Position numbers and translations under genes: made by a program. 64,000 nucleotides of DNA, from positions 806,001-870,000 of the forward strand of contig CM071589.1 of NCBI GenBank assembly GCA_036429605.1. Direction: 5' to 3'. The notes under the pieces were generated by a model that was given only the letters and a program-made list of their open reading frames with translations, was not told where the DNA came from and searched no databases. Of the stretch, positions 43,071 through 53,852 are shown in pieces. Positions within the stretch are counted from its first letter, which is position 1; each line of letters begins with the position of its first letter. This DNA is from Cladobotryum mycophilum (Eukaryota; Ascomycota; Sordariomycetes; Hypocreales; Hypocreaceae).

Positions 43071-44268
43071 CTAAGTCTTCTTCGCTGGTTTCTCGGTGCC
43101 TGACAGAAGCCTTGAGGCAAAAGGAACGGGCCAAGCAAGGTTAGGTATGGGGTCCTCTGTGACCTCGCCTAACACGAGCGCATCCACAAGCGCAACACCA
43201 ATGTAGCCACCAATTGCAGTGAAGATGTGCCACCTATTCCATGTTCATTAGAGACTCGCCCGAAGGAGCTAAGAGAACGAGGCGAACTTACCACCCATGC
43301 AGTTCCAGGAAGAATGCCAAGGGCAACCCAACCGAATGTCTCACGTTGGTCAACGCTTGGCATGCCCAATCATCGATCAACCAAACGAGGTATCCAAAAA
43401 CGAAGTTGACTAATTGAGCTTTTAGTAGTGCCACTGGAAAGTCATTTCGGACGACGTACAGGTACCGAAAAGAGATACTCTATGAACCCTTTTTCTTATC
43501 ACAGGGTCGGAAATTTGCTGGGGAATGAGCTTCCCTATGCGGGTGACGATTAAATACACTGACAGGCCAAATGTCGATGCATGAAGAAGAAACTCGTCCA
43601 TGACCATGTGAGTGACCATGACAATAGTAAAGAGTATCGAGAGAACGAGTCCCACCACCTGGGTGCGCTGCGGGCTGGCTTTGAAGGTCAAGATGCGATA
43701 TAAGAGCGGCGTGGTCAGGAGATGCATAGACAGTTCATCCGCTAGAACATCGATGTAGTGAGCAATAGGGACGCCGAAACGGGAGATTAGAGGGCGTACA
43801 CATTTGAGTATGGTACTTCAAGGTCATATGGTAGCCAGCGGAGCAGAGGCCCACGCCGATCAAACCAAAGTATGAAGCCAATCGGATGCTGGATCGTGGT
43901 GTTTGGCGAATATTGATCAGGCCATAAATGCCGAAAGCAACTACACCCAACGTCAATTTTCACTCCCATCGGACGCGGTTCATTCTCGAGAGGTTTCACG
44001 GACCATAGGCGAGACTGCTCAACGTGTTGATGAATTCAGCGATATACCGTGTGACGACATAGTCCTGCAATCCGCAAAAAAAGACGTTAGGGATGCGTAA
44101 ACATGTCATGTATTGCTCTCTCGTACCTCTTCACAGAAGCTGCAGGTTATGAGTGATTAGTGCTGCTCCTGGCTGCATGATGATGGGCACGTATGCTAGA
44201 TATTTCAGCACATACTTTAAATATGATGTCTGCGCTCCCCAGAACGGCTGTATCGACGAAGTCTCCAT
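43071..44268 (-). CDS. Alkaline ceramidase (Ypc1/Ydc1 family)
   Basis: Seven exons on the minus strand: 44268-44216, 44139-44127, 44064-44004, 43940-43800, 43741-43466, 43409-43292, 43233-43071; 825 nt, 274 residues. Exon 2 is only 13 nt. Splicing yields the family hallmark, with the pieces WGAQTSYLNFCEEDYVVT and RYIAEFINTLSSLAYVAFG, and near the end WLIDDWACQALTN and FLELHGWWHIFTAIGGY, whose His and Asp residues bind the catalytic zinc. Seven hydrophobic segments fit the seven-helix CREST fold. The enzyme hydrolyses ceramide (phytoceramide or dihydroceramide) to long-chain base and fatty acid in the ER or Golgi membrane. Every splice junction is GT-AG and the phase closes exactly, so the model is secure. 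Confidence 0.93.
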
Positions 44269-44999
44269 TGCTGTCACGATTCTTGTGCCCTTCCTGTGCG
44301 CGGCTTGATCGGATCTCACGGAAGGGAATTTGATGTTTTGTTGAGGTGGGTTTCTTTCCGGTGAGGTGGCTTTATACGGGAAAAAAATAAACCCCGCTAC
44401 ACGAACTCTGTTAAAGGATTGCAAGTCTTAGTCATCTTGTGTAACGGTAGGAAGGGAGACATGATGATTCACCAAATTATCGTTCTGTTATTCAGTATCT
44501 TCGTTGTAATCAGGCTGGTGGTATATGCAAGCAATACCTCCCTAAAGCAAATGGCATTTTTCGGGTGCGAGGGAGCGAAGACTAAGCCACCCCAACGACG
44601 CACATGCCAGACCTACCCAAGGCGATCCATGATTCCGTTTCTGGACTGGATCCATCCTAAACCCCTGTGGTCACAAACATGGAATGGCGACTTGCTAACC
44701 TAGAGTGCACAAGCTACCCAACCCGGTTCACAGAAGTGGGTATTCATGTATAGATCAAGAGAACAAACAATCTTTTTAGTCATGTATAAATGTACAAGTT
44801 AATTATAAGAGAAATCATTCCAAAAGCCTTCCATCAAATCATAAAGCAGTTAAAAAGGATTGACTGTACCGGGAATTCTTACAACACATAGATCCATTCC
44901 CTAGCCCGTTGCCACATTAGATTCCAGCTGTCTGCTTAGAGATAGTAGATGCACATCATCAGCACCCCCTATCTATCCTCCTAGCCTAAACAAACAACA
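44269..44999. other. Intergenic, no gene supported
   Basis: About 730 bp: ceramidase promoter side and the 3' flank of the chitin-binding gene. A 94-codon plus-strand frame from 44419 begins with a non-ATG codon and has no domain character. Confidence 0.45.
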
Positions 45000-45558
45000 T
45001 CACGGCGCACAAGCACCGCTATAGCAATCGGACCTAGAACAACAGCCACCAGAACTGCCACAAAACCCAGATATGGAACAACAGACTCCGAACTGGGTTC
45101 TAGTGTAGGTCTTGTTCCCAGCAAAATTAGGCCCGCACTCGCTATTCGTCGACGGGCCCCCATTATCCGTGTCGCATTTGCCAGAGTAGCAATTCCCAGC
45201 GCCGCAGTAGGTAGTTCCGTTGCCACAGAAGCCGTAGATGCTGTAGCAGTCCCCGAACTGGGGGGTACAGATCATGCCCCCGTGGTCCGGCCCGCAGCAT
45301 CATCTACGACGACAAACACCCGGACCAAAGGGTGCGAATCGTGGTCGACGAGGACGGCAACATGGTAGACATGTACATGGGCGATGGTGACGCTGGCTTG
45401 TGGCCTAGTGAGGAGGTGTGTGAGGTTATGGTGACTATGGCATATGAACCACCCATCACTGTTAGTGCGACGACGGAGATGGCGCGCCCAGCGAGCAGCG
45501 AGCCCCCGCCTACGTTTCCTGCAAGTACAACAATGAGTACAACGAGAATGGGAAGCAT
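45000..45558 (-). pseudogene. CBM18 (hevein-like) chitin-binding protein, probably decayed
   Basis: Minus-strand frame 45275-45000 encodes two hevein-type modules. The first, from CCGPDHGGM through CYSGKC, and the second, from ECGPNFAGN through CYSGAC, keep most of the eight-cysteine pattern, but each has one cysteine replaced by Tyr (GDCYSIYGFC in the first, NKTYTRTQ in the second). A TGA precedes CCGPDH in the same frame. Upstream at 45558 a minus-strand ATG opens a hydrophobic leader (MLPILVVLIVVLAGN) that could be the signal peptide of an earlier exon, but no convincing splice joins the two. An overlapping plus-strand frame (45332-45580) is also open. Intact relatives are secreted proteins that bind chitin in walls or shield hyphae. 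TGC-to-TAC changes are what RIP would give. Confidence 0.5.
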
Positions 45559-45997
45559 GGTGACGCTTGCGCCGTTCTAACTAGCGGCTACTATTTTGGT
45601 GAAAGATAAGAGGACAGACTAGTTCCCTGATACAGTTTTACGTGGGCATCTGATGGCCAGCCTCATCTGATGTGAAAACATCTATGGAGAAATGATACGT
45701 AGTTAGCCATTATGCTATACTCTATACTATGAAGGCAGTTAGAAGAAGAAGCCTCTTAGTCAAAACAACCATTGATTCATGCCCTCTATCGAGACATTGC
45801 CCTTTAACCATAGCCGGTTAGCAATTGAACCACTTCCCAGCTCGCCTAGAAAGATGGAAAAGAAAGTTGTAAGATTGTGGCCAAAATCTTGTCAAGGGAA
45901 CACACGAGGACAGTAACTAGCCCATAGCATATTAGAGGATGACATTGGGGCTAGAAATTCTAGAAGCGAAGCTGCCTCAGAAATAACACATCCCTTA
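45559..45997. other. Intergenic, no gene supported
   Basis: About 440 bp with no coding frame of interest. Confidence 0.45.
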
Positions 45998-47458
45998 TTA
46001 CCAAGTCGGCGGGATAATATAGTCCCTCCAACGCTCCTTGCCAGCCTCCTTAAAAGTATCAATAGTACCTTCCACCCCCTGCGGCCCAACGGACCAAACA
46101 CCTCGGTCCACAAGCTTGCACCAATGGCCTAGTAAAGCCTCCAGTCGCTGAGGGCGATAATAGTCGCCACCGAAAGGCTTGTATCCATGCTGAAAGAGCT
46201 CGGCTACCTTATCACTAGCAAGCGACGACCCATCGCTTTTCCTCGCACCGTCGCTGGCGTCCCAGACACTCTCGAAGCCGTAGGGCAGCAACATTTGAAA
46301 CCCTTCCTCGGCATTGTCGTAAGAATCCCTGTCAACTGGCTCGCTGTAGACACCGGCGGCGACCCGGGATGGCACCGGCGAATCGGCGGACCTTTCACGG
46401 AAGCCGCCGTTATAAAATGGACTTGACGATCCCGTTATGTCGACCTCAGGCTCACTTCCGGTGGCAGGAAAAAGGCATACCGGTGGTATCATGTGAGGAT
46501 CACGAGGCAGACTGGTAAAGGGTTGCACTGTCGCAAACTCAGACGGGTCTGCAGGGGGAAGGAGAAGGCCCGGAGCGATGAACCGGAACTGAGGCCGGCG
46601 CGCACGGGTCAAAAAGGAGCGCACAAAGCAAGACTCGGGCACTGAGGCTACATCTAGGACAGCCGGTGTAAGTAGTGTCTCTAAACTAATTGAATCGTCA
46701 GTAGCGGTGCTAGTTAGCGACATGCGCGCCTCGATGGCCTCACACAGCCTATCCCACGCGTCGACGCAATCAGCAACCTGGGCTTCGCTATAGGGCCTCC
46801 ACTCCCAGGGTCTAATCTTCTCGCTGCCAAACAGGGCCGGCACATCCGTAGGCGAAGCCGTAACCTTACCGAGACGAACGAGGTCAATCCAGTTGGAGAG
46901 CACCGTCTCGAGCGGATGCCAGAGCTCCGGGTGCGCCTCGACAGGCAGTGCAAAGCCATGATCGTCCATGTGCATGAAGACAGCGGCGCGGTGGTAACCC
47001 TGATGGTAGAACAGGCCGCCGCCGAATTCCCCACCCTGGCCGATATTGGGAAAGTACAAGCACACCAGGCTGTCGGCCGGCTGGTCAAACAAGTCGGCCG
47101 CGGCTTCGTCAAAAAGGTCGCCCGGGTTGGAGAGTCCGCTGGCCCAGAAGAAGAATGGCGCGGGATCAGGGCCATCAGCAGGAGGTAGCATGGCGCCGGC
47201 AAGGAAGGCCGCCAGCGAGGGGTCAAGTCGCGGACGAAGATGCTCAGCTGCGGCGCCGTGGGTGGTGAAAAATGTGGTGTTGTTCTCACGCAGGCTGGTT
47301 AGCGAACGTCCTTCGGCGACCCAGGCGTAGTCTACCAGGTAGTTGTGCAGAGCGACGCATCGTTCGTGATCCATACCCCCCGATAAATCACCACGCGCTG
47401 GGTGGTCCGCCGTGACGAGCAGGCCGCTCACGTCCGGGAGTCGTGAAACATCATCCAT
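45998..47458 (-). CDS. Hypothetical 486-residue protein
   Basis: A single open frame of 486 residues with balanced, protein-like composition, rich in Asp, Pro and aromatic residues, no signal peptide and no membrane segment. Distinctive parts are FFFWASGLSNPGDLFDEAAADLF, PADSLVCLYFPNIGQGGEFGG, AVFMHMDDHGFALPVEAHPELWHPLETVLSNWI and, at the C-terminus, RPQRLEALLGHWCKLVDRGVW. The style of the central part recalls hypothetical fungal proteins sometimes grouped with SMI1/KNR4-like proteins, but I could not confirm that fold. A GC-rich antisense frame overlaps it and is a shadow. The ATG at 47458 is the first in frame. Confidence 0.7.
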   Translation of the reverse strand: MDDVSRLPDVSGLLVTADHPARGDLSGGMDHERCVALHNYLVDYAWVAEGRSLTSLRENNTTFFTTHGAAAEHLRPRLDPSLAAFLAGAMLPPADGPDPAPFFFWASGLSNPGDLFDEAAADLFDQPADSLVCLYFPNIGQGGEFGGGLFYHQGYHRAAVFMHMDDHGFALPVEAHPELWHPLETVLSNWIDLVRLGKVTASPTDVPALFGSEKIRPWEWRPYSEAQVADCVDAWDRLCEAIEARMSLTSTATDDSISLETLLTPAVLDVASVPESCFVRSFLTRARRPQFRFIAPGLLLPPADPSEFATVQPFTSLPRDPHMIPPVCLFPATGSEPEVDITGSSSPFYNGGFRERSADSPVPSRVAAGVYSEPVDRDSYDNAEEGFQMLLPYGFESVWDASDGARKSDGSSLASDKVAELFQHGYKPFGGDYYRPQRLEALLGHWCKLVDRGVWSVGPQGVEGTIDTFKEAGKERWRDYIIPPTW

Positions 47459-47829
47459 GATGCTGAGGATGAGTGTTGACGCGAAACGAGGATAGGCTTC
47501 AAGGGAAAGAAATCGGAGGGAAAGGGTTTTGGACCACTACTGTTGAGAACTGCCTCTGCCGAATTCTCTTCACGCTCTCAGTGCCCCTTCTGAAATTGGT
47601 GGGTATTGTCAGCACTGAATTAGATATCTATCTACGTGGAGGTGTTGCCCGTTTGCATGGCACCGTGAGTTGAGGGGCTTGGCGGGGCACAGGCAACGGC
47701 GGTGGCCAATGGCCGTTATATATATCCATAGCTACATTGTGAGAGAGTGCTGATATCCAGAGTCTACGAAACTCAACCAAGTCAAATTTACCTAGCATTT
47801 TCCGAAGCATCTTCAAGCAGCTACTGTCC
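47459..47829. other. Intergenic, no gene supported
   Basis: Upstream region of the hypothetical protein gene; no other element recognised. Confidence 0.4.
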
Positions 47830-48908
47830 GAATTGGATCCGATGCATGTCTTTTCAGATATGTCTTAAAGACCGAGGGACCCTTGAGCTACCTCGCATCA
47901 ATTGGCGCCGTAAAGGAGACGGCCAAGGGAGAATATCCATGCGGCCAACAATGTCACGAAGAACCTTGGACAAAAAGTAACAGAGGCAGGTGTCTCGCGC
48001 TGATAAGTCATACCAAATTCATGCTCCAATTGCCATCTCTCAACAATACATTAACTTGATAATGACAGCCTTGAGACAATTGGACCTCAATAACAAGATG
48101 GTTCTTGAAGAAGACGGGGTACAAGAACCTTATAGACGAGATGCACACCATCTTCCAGGACGCGTAGAATACGCCTCATCACGCATTTTATTAGTTTAGA
48201 GAACACCCAGAAGATCTGGGCTATTTCAACGACTACATGGCCTTCCGACATGAGCCACAGCTGTCATGGCTTACAGTGTATCCCACTCAGGAAGAAGACA
48301 AAGACTGGGACCCAGAAAGGCCTCTATACATCAACATTGGTAGAGGCATCGGTCATTAGTGCGCTCAGCTCAAAGAAAAGTATCCAGATATCCCCGGTCG
48401 TGTCATCCTTCAAGACCTATCGCACTCCATTGCAAAGGCGCTGCTGACTCCCAGCGTGGAGAATATGGTGCATGATTTCTTCAAGCCACAACCCATCAAA
48501 GGTGAGAATCGACATTAAAGAGCACGAAATCCCTCATCTAGGCACTCTATCGCATATTTGTTTCGCATATCTCCAACTCACAGTTCCAAAACAGGCGCCA
48601 AGTTCTATTTCTCACGCGGTGTGCTACACAATCACCCAGGCCACAAGGTCCGACACCTACTTAAGAACACTAAGTCTGCCTTGGGCCCAGATTCCATCAT
48701 ACCCCTAGGCGAGATGGTGTTGCCAGAGAAGGGCGTGAATGCCTACACAGCATCCATGGAATTGACTATGATGGCGGCCTTTGCTGCCATGGAGCGCTCC
48801 GAGGCGCAGTGGCACAAGATATTGGAGGACGTAGGGTTGAAGCTTGTCAAAACGTATACCTATAATACCGTCAGCTATGAGAGTGTGATGGATATGCGCC
48901 TTCCATAG
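47830..48908 (+). pseudogene. O-methyltransferase pseudogene
   Basis: Remnant of a SAM-dependent O-methyltransferase of the fungal secondary-metabolism type. The 5' part is fragmented: LRYLASIGAVKETAKGEY around 47890, the anchor AANNVTKNLGQKVTEAGVS in a shifted frame near 47945, FLKKTGYKN near 48105. From about 48200 the frame is good: DLGYFNDYMAFRHEPQLSWL, then YINIGRGIGH-stop-CAQ, where the stop (TAG at 48358-48360) replaces Gln and an Arg replaces Gly of the GGG SAM motif. After a GT-AG intron (about 48501-48594) the C-terminus continues GAKFYFSRGVLHNHPGHK to a stop at 48908, including WHKILEDVGLKLVK. The changes are G:C to A:T type. Confidence 0.82.
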
Positions 48909-49085
48909 AACGAGCTGTCAATAACACATGATGAGTCTGCGATGGAGGAAGGTATATTGTACATAAAATGTCACAGACTAACTTTGTCTAGGAAGCTTTA
49001 GAGCCATCCAGCCCTTTATATCATGAACGAGTTTCTCTCGGTCAGCCCACCCACTAACTCCAATAACGCCCAATTGCAAATAACA

Positions 49086-50417
49086 CTAAGCTCGCATCTC
49101 TTTTTCTACTTCCACTTTCTCACCATAAGTAACAATAAATTGGTCGGTTCGGCGGATGCTTCCACTGGGCTGCAAGCTGCGGCTGTTCCTCCCCACCTTG
49201 ACATGTGTGATACTCACGGCTCTGTTTGTATCCTTATCAAAGGATCCAAATCTTGGCGAATTCATCTCCAAATCGCGATATGGAGGGGTGCCTCTATAGG
49301 CTCCAAATGTTGAAGGGCCCTTTGAGCCTGTGTTCTTGGATGAGGCCCGTCCTGTTAAGCTTAGGAGGCTGAAGTCCATTCCGGTAATGGCGCGAAGAGG
49401 TGGTACGCAGCTCATCATGATGACAAGTGACTGCTCGATGGCAGACCAGAGAATGGTAAGACTGGAATTATACTGAACGTCGAGAGTTTTGCCAGAGGTG
49501 GTCCGGGAAGTGACGGTTTTCATAATGGAGGCGACCATGGCGAGGAGAGACATTGCCATCAAGATGACGAGACCAATCTTGCGACGGAGGGGCATGTTAA
49601 AACTCCAAATAATTATGACTGGAAACAGGACGTAAGTAAGGTCGGAGAGGCTGAAAAGAGCTATAGGATGGCCGCTGTTAGTGAATGGGACGGAGGGGAT
49701 GGGGCGGGAGGATGATCAGCTTACACTGTCCAAAGTATGCAGAGTATTGTTGAACTCTTGTATCCCAACGTCGAGCAGGCAGAAGCGGATTCCAAAGCCC
49801 CTCTACGGGGCTCACTTGTACCCAGACGAAGATTATGACGAGCGAGGCCACAATAGACTGAAGCGTCGTGAAGACGATTAGGAACCATTTTAGCCACACC
49901 TTTGTGCCGAAAATGCGAACAAGCAGAATGACGGCGGAAATTCTCGTTAATATGGAGACGAGAATTGCCAGCGTCGTCGAGATCCAATTCCATTTTAGAA
50001 TGTTGACCAGCTGAGGATCGAATGTCAGGTTCTTGTCACGCTTTCCAAGTCCCCAGTTGTACGCTTCGGTGATGCAAGCCTGGAAGGCAATTTGGAAGAT
50101 CTGTTTGGGTCTCGATGTTAGTTTTTCTTGTCAAAATTAACTGATACATTATTTTGCAAATTTTTTATCACCATCGCTTAGATTGGCGCAAGACGAGAAG
50201 AAGGGTCGCCTACCCCAGCAGCCAGTATAAACCAATCATCCGAGCTCAGGGCACGCAATATCTTGATGCGAACAAAGAATCGCGCCCCAATGAGGACGAT
50301 GCATAGCGACGTTAATGCCCAAGTCAAGCCTAGAATCAGAGGTCCACGGCCTAGATCGTTGGGATTATCGGGAGGAGGGAAGGCCGGCATGCCTCCGCCA
50401 GTGCTCGAATTGGACAT
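49086..50417 (-). CDS. Rhodopsin-domain integral membrane protein
   Basis: Three exons on the minus strand, 50417-50214, 50100-49725 and 49660-49086, totalling 1155 nt (384 residues). Introns are GTAGGC...CAG and GTAAGC...TAG. Seven hydrophobic segments begin with LILGLTWALTSLCIVLIGARFFVR and the charged DDWFILAAG typical of the fungal rhodopsin domain family (often annotated PF20684); later come ISTTLAILVSILTRISAVILL, FLIVFTTLQSIVASLVIIFVW and LVILMAMSLLAMVASIMK. The C-terminus is a long Ser/Thr/Arg-rich cytosolic tail. These proteins are numerous in Pezizomycotina and mostly without known function, a few being PTH11-like receptors. No lysine for retinal is evident. Divergent from the P450 gene. 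Confidence 0.88.
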
Positions 50418-51579
50418 GATGAATGACACAGCAACGCGCGAGAGAGAGGTAAAGGTAATGGGTCACACATGGAATATGCGGCACAGGAGATAAAGAGAAA
50501 CTCATGCATTACATGTGGGGATGTCGGTAATATCCCAATCCAGAGCCTCAAATCATCCTACACATGTGACATGGAGCGTATAACACAGCCGATAACTAAC
50601 GGGAGCTAAGTCAGTCGGTATATGGCCCGTCAGCGTGGCTGCTAGAACTAAATATGCAACGCAGCAGAGTAGAGCAGTTCTGGATGGGCGATCTATTACC
50701 CATTGGACACATCCGTCGTACATGGAACTGAGCTAGATCCTTCGAAAGAGATGGGGGAATCCTACCGCTACCCAGGAAAGTGCACGTATAGAACTTGGAT
50801 CCTTCGATGCTACCCACACATGTTACTGTTGTAGGTAATGTAGCCTGTTAAAGAGACGAGTGTTTTGGTGTGGGGTTGATGGTTAATCATGTTTAGCATT
50901 GATGTTTATTGGTTGTGAAGGAAATGATGCTGCTTAATGGCTGGGCTTTGGTGGCTGTACCACGGTATTACTACTCAGCGAGAGGTTGCATGAGGCGTTG
51001 ATCCGACAATCCATCTTATGCAGATATTGACCCATTCCCTCACTGCCTTGTGCGCCTTGAATAGCCAACGGGCTTGATTCTGATTACTGGGCTACGTCGT
51101 CTGACAAAAAGGCTCCCAGTGTCAACCAGCCACTTTCATCACACGTGTTGATAGCTCGAACACTCCCATATACGATGTCATGCGATGCGATACAACCCTC
51201 CAGCTGCAACATGGGTATTATTAAATGCCTGTGGCATGGAAGCCTTCTACATCCTCAATAAGCTACTGTCAGCGCTGCAGAATCTCCCCAAGCTCGCCTT
51301 CCCCCTCCCTTTGACAGTAATGCCGTTGGTTGTCAACGTCATTTGCATTCCAAGCTGACACAGGGGTCTTTACCTAAGGCACCTCACCTCCCATCAATAA
51401 TGACATACCCCGCCATCCCCTCAGGCACATTGTCTCTCCCCCACCCAGCCAGATCCCGAAGCAAGGCGGACAGCCGTGGCACTTAAATTCACCCTTGAAA
51501 ATGCAATTCATACTTGATCGTATTATGGTATTTTTGTTAAGTAAAAGGGAAGCTCCGAGATGAAACTAGACAACTCAGC
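50418..51579. promoter_or_regulatory. Intergenic region between divergent rhodopsin-domain and P450 genes
   Basis: 1.16 kb with no coding frame of note. It contains both promoters. No specific operator was recognised. Confidence 0.45.
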
Positions 51580-53325
51580 ATGGAAATCATTAGCTGTTTG
51601 CCATGGCAGCATGTTGCTGTCACCACACTCATCTACGTCGCCAGCTTCGTCTTTTACAGGCTAGTCCTGCACCCGCTCGCCAGGTTCCCTGGCCCAAAAC
51701 TGGCGGCTCTCACACGATACTATGAAGGCTATTATGATCTCGTTTGCAATGGCCAGTATACCTTTAAAATTGCAGAACTGCACAAGATATATGGTGAGAA
51801 TTTTCACACTCTGGCTATTATCGTACCCCCTCATTCTCAATTCCAACTGAGCCTTTCTGTAATCGCAAGGCCCAATCGTCCGTATCAGCCCATACGAGCT
51901 TCATGTGAGCGACCCGGCCTTTTTCGAGAAGCTATACAACAACGATGGACGATGGAACAAGTACGACTGGTCTTACGATGCCTTTTCAGCCAAGCCATCC
52001 ATGATTTGCTCCATCGACCATGACATCCATAAGGCGCGCCGGGCTCCCCTCAATTCCTTCTTCTCCAAGGCAAATGTAGCCAATAAGCAAGACATTATCC
52101 AAAGACTCTCCTCCAAGCTTTGCGATCGCATCAGCGAATTTTCTGACACCAAAACTACCATAAACCTCGGCACGGCCATCAGTGCCTTTACAAGAGATGT
52201 AGCGACAGAGTTCATTCTCGGCAAGTCTTACGATAATCTCGACATGACAGACTTCAACGCCGGCATGACTGGTGTTCTTCAGAGCTCTGGTGCGATCTGG
52301 AGATTGACCAAGCATGTGCGCTGGTTTGGTCCGTTGATGAAGTCTCTGCCTCTTGCTTTTGTCGAGAAGATGGCTGATGATGGCACAAAGGCCTTCTTTA
52401 CTTTCCTCAAGGTGAGCAATTGAATGTTGTTATAGTGGTCTAAAAAATCAATGCTGACACCCCGACCTAGGACACCATGCGAATTACCAGCGAAACAATC
52501 TGCCCGCCACCCAGCGCCGCCATCGACGACAAAGCGCCACCACGTACCATCATCCATGAGATCTTGGAATCCAGCCTTCCCCCAACAGAGAAGACATCCG
52601 ACCGCATCAATGATGAGGTTAGCACCATCACTGGAGCTGCCTTTGAGACATCTGCCGCAACTCTACGTCTGATCCTGTACTATGTCTATGGCGATGCAAA
52701 GATCCTCCGTCGACTACGGGCTGAACTCGCCACTGCCACTAAGGGCCACAACACAACCAACACAGCCGACCTGGATGTAGCCGCTTTCGAACAACTACCA
52801 TATCTCACTGCTGTAATCATGGAGGGTCTCCGCCTGAGCCCCGGCATCGCAACTCGCATGGCACGTATTGCACCGGACCGAGATCTCGAATATAGAGAGT
52901 GGCGCATCCCCGCGGGGACACCGGTAGGCATGACTACGCTGCTTATGCATACAGACGAGCAGATATACCCAGAGCCAAAGAGTTTTGAGCCTGAGAGATG
53001 GATAGATATGGACGTGAGGAGGAAAGCGAACAAGACATATGCTCCGTTTGCGAGGGGAACAAGAATTTGCCTCGGGATGCAGTAAGTTCTCGTTCGTTTT
53101 GTTGGCCCCCACTCCCCGGTGCCAGTCTTGGATTTTGCTAACATTCCCTCTTTTAGTCTTGCATGGGCAGAAATGTACATCGTCTTGGCCGCACTCGTCC
53201 AACGATTCGACTTGCAGTTTGATGGCGCAGGACCCAAGGACGTTGAGTGTGCCAGTGATCAGTTTATCATAGGAACGGAAGACCAATCTGGTATTAAGGC
53301 GTTTATTACACAGTATAGGGCATAA
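51580..53325 (+). CDS. Cytochrome P450 monooxygenase
   Basis: Four exons, 51580-51793, 51870-52411, 52471-53081 and 53157-53325, give 1536 nt (511 residues). An N-terminal membrane anchor (VAVTTLIYVASFVFYRLVLHPL) leads into the proline hinge HPLARFPGPKLAALT. The I-helix oxygen-activation motif ITGAAFETSA, the K-helix ExxR (E370, R373 in MEGLRLSPG), the PERW motif (FEPERWID) and the heme loop FARGTRICLG with Cys452 are all present. This is the layout of microsomal fungal class II P450s, close in style to trichodiene oxygenase or CYP65-type secondary-metabolism enzymes. Substrate unknown. It needs NADPH-cytochrome P450 reductase in the ER membrane. Confidence 0.95.
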
Positions 53326-53852
53326 ATAGTGCTGCAATACGACTAGGTGATTCGACCACGCAATCTACGGATTCACATAATCTTGGACTCTATTAATCTA
53401 TTAAGTTAATGTGATTGAGTTGCATACTATTAATGACACAGGTGTGAAGCAGGCCTGGTCGCAGAAGCCATAGACAGTACAGTTGAATGGAGGGGAATAG
53501 GTCAGTATCGAAGAGCTGCATTGAGAAACACTGATGGTTAGGGGACGCTCCAGAAACCATTGATTGGACATCCGTTTAATATCATGTCTTATATTATTGA
53601 CAAGGTCGCATATCATGTTTCTTACAGATGAAGCTGTGATTTACAAAATGGAATCCTGTAATGAAGCACGCCACCTGCGTGTAGGTACAATGACCTGAAA
53701 AACTCACCAATTGCTTCGAGCACCTAATCTCCCCTTCTAGAGACGAATTACCAAGCATCATAGAACACGATTTCACTAGATTTATTATAGCAGAATATTG
53801 GAAGACAGACTCATACACATTTATCTTCAAGTCCACCACCACCGCGGGAATC
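53326..53852. other. Intergenic, convergent 3' flanks
   Basis: 527 bp between two convergent genes; no coding frame of interest. Terminators presumably overlap here. Confidence 0.45.

Noticed and set aside
44419..44703. 94-codon frame with a hydrophobic stretch
   Set aside because: Begins with a non-ATG codon and lies in the ceramidase promoter region; no splice or domain support.
45332..45580. Plus-strand 82-codon frame with acidic protein-like sequence
   Set aside because: No start context, no upstream exon with a clear junction and it overlaps the chitin-binding gene; mentioned as an oddity but not called.
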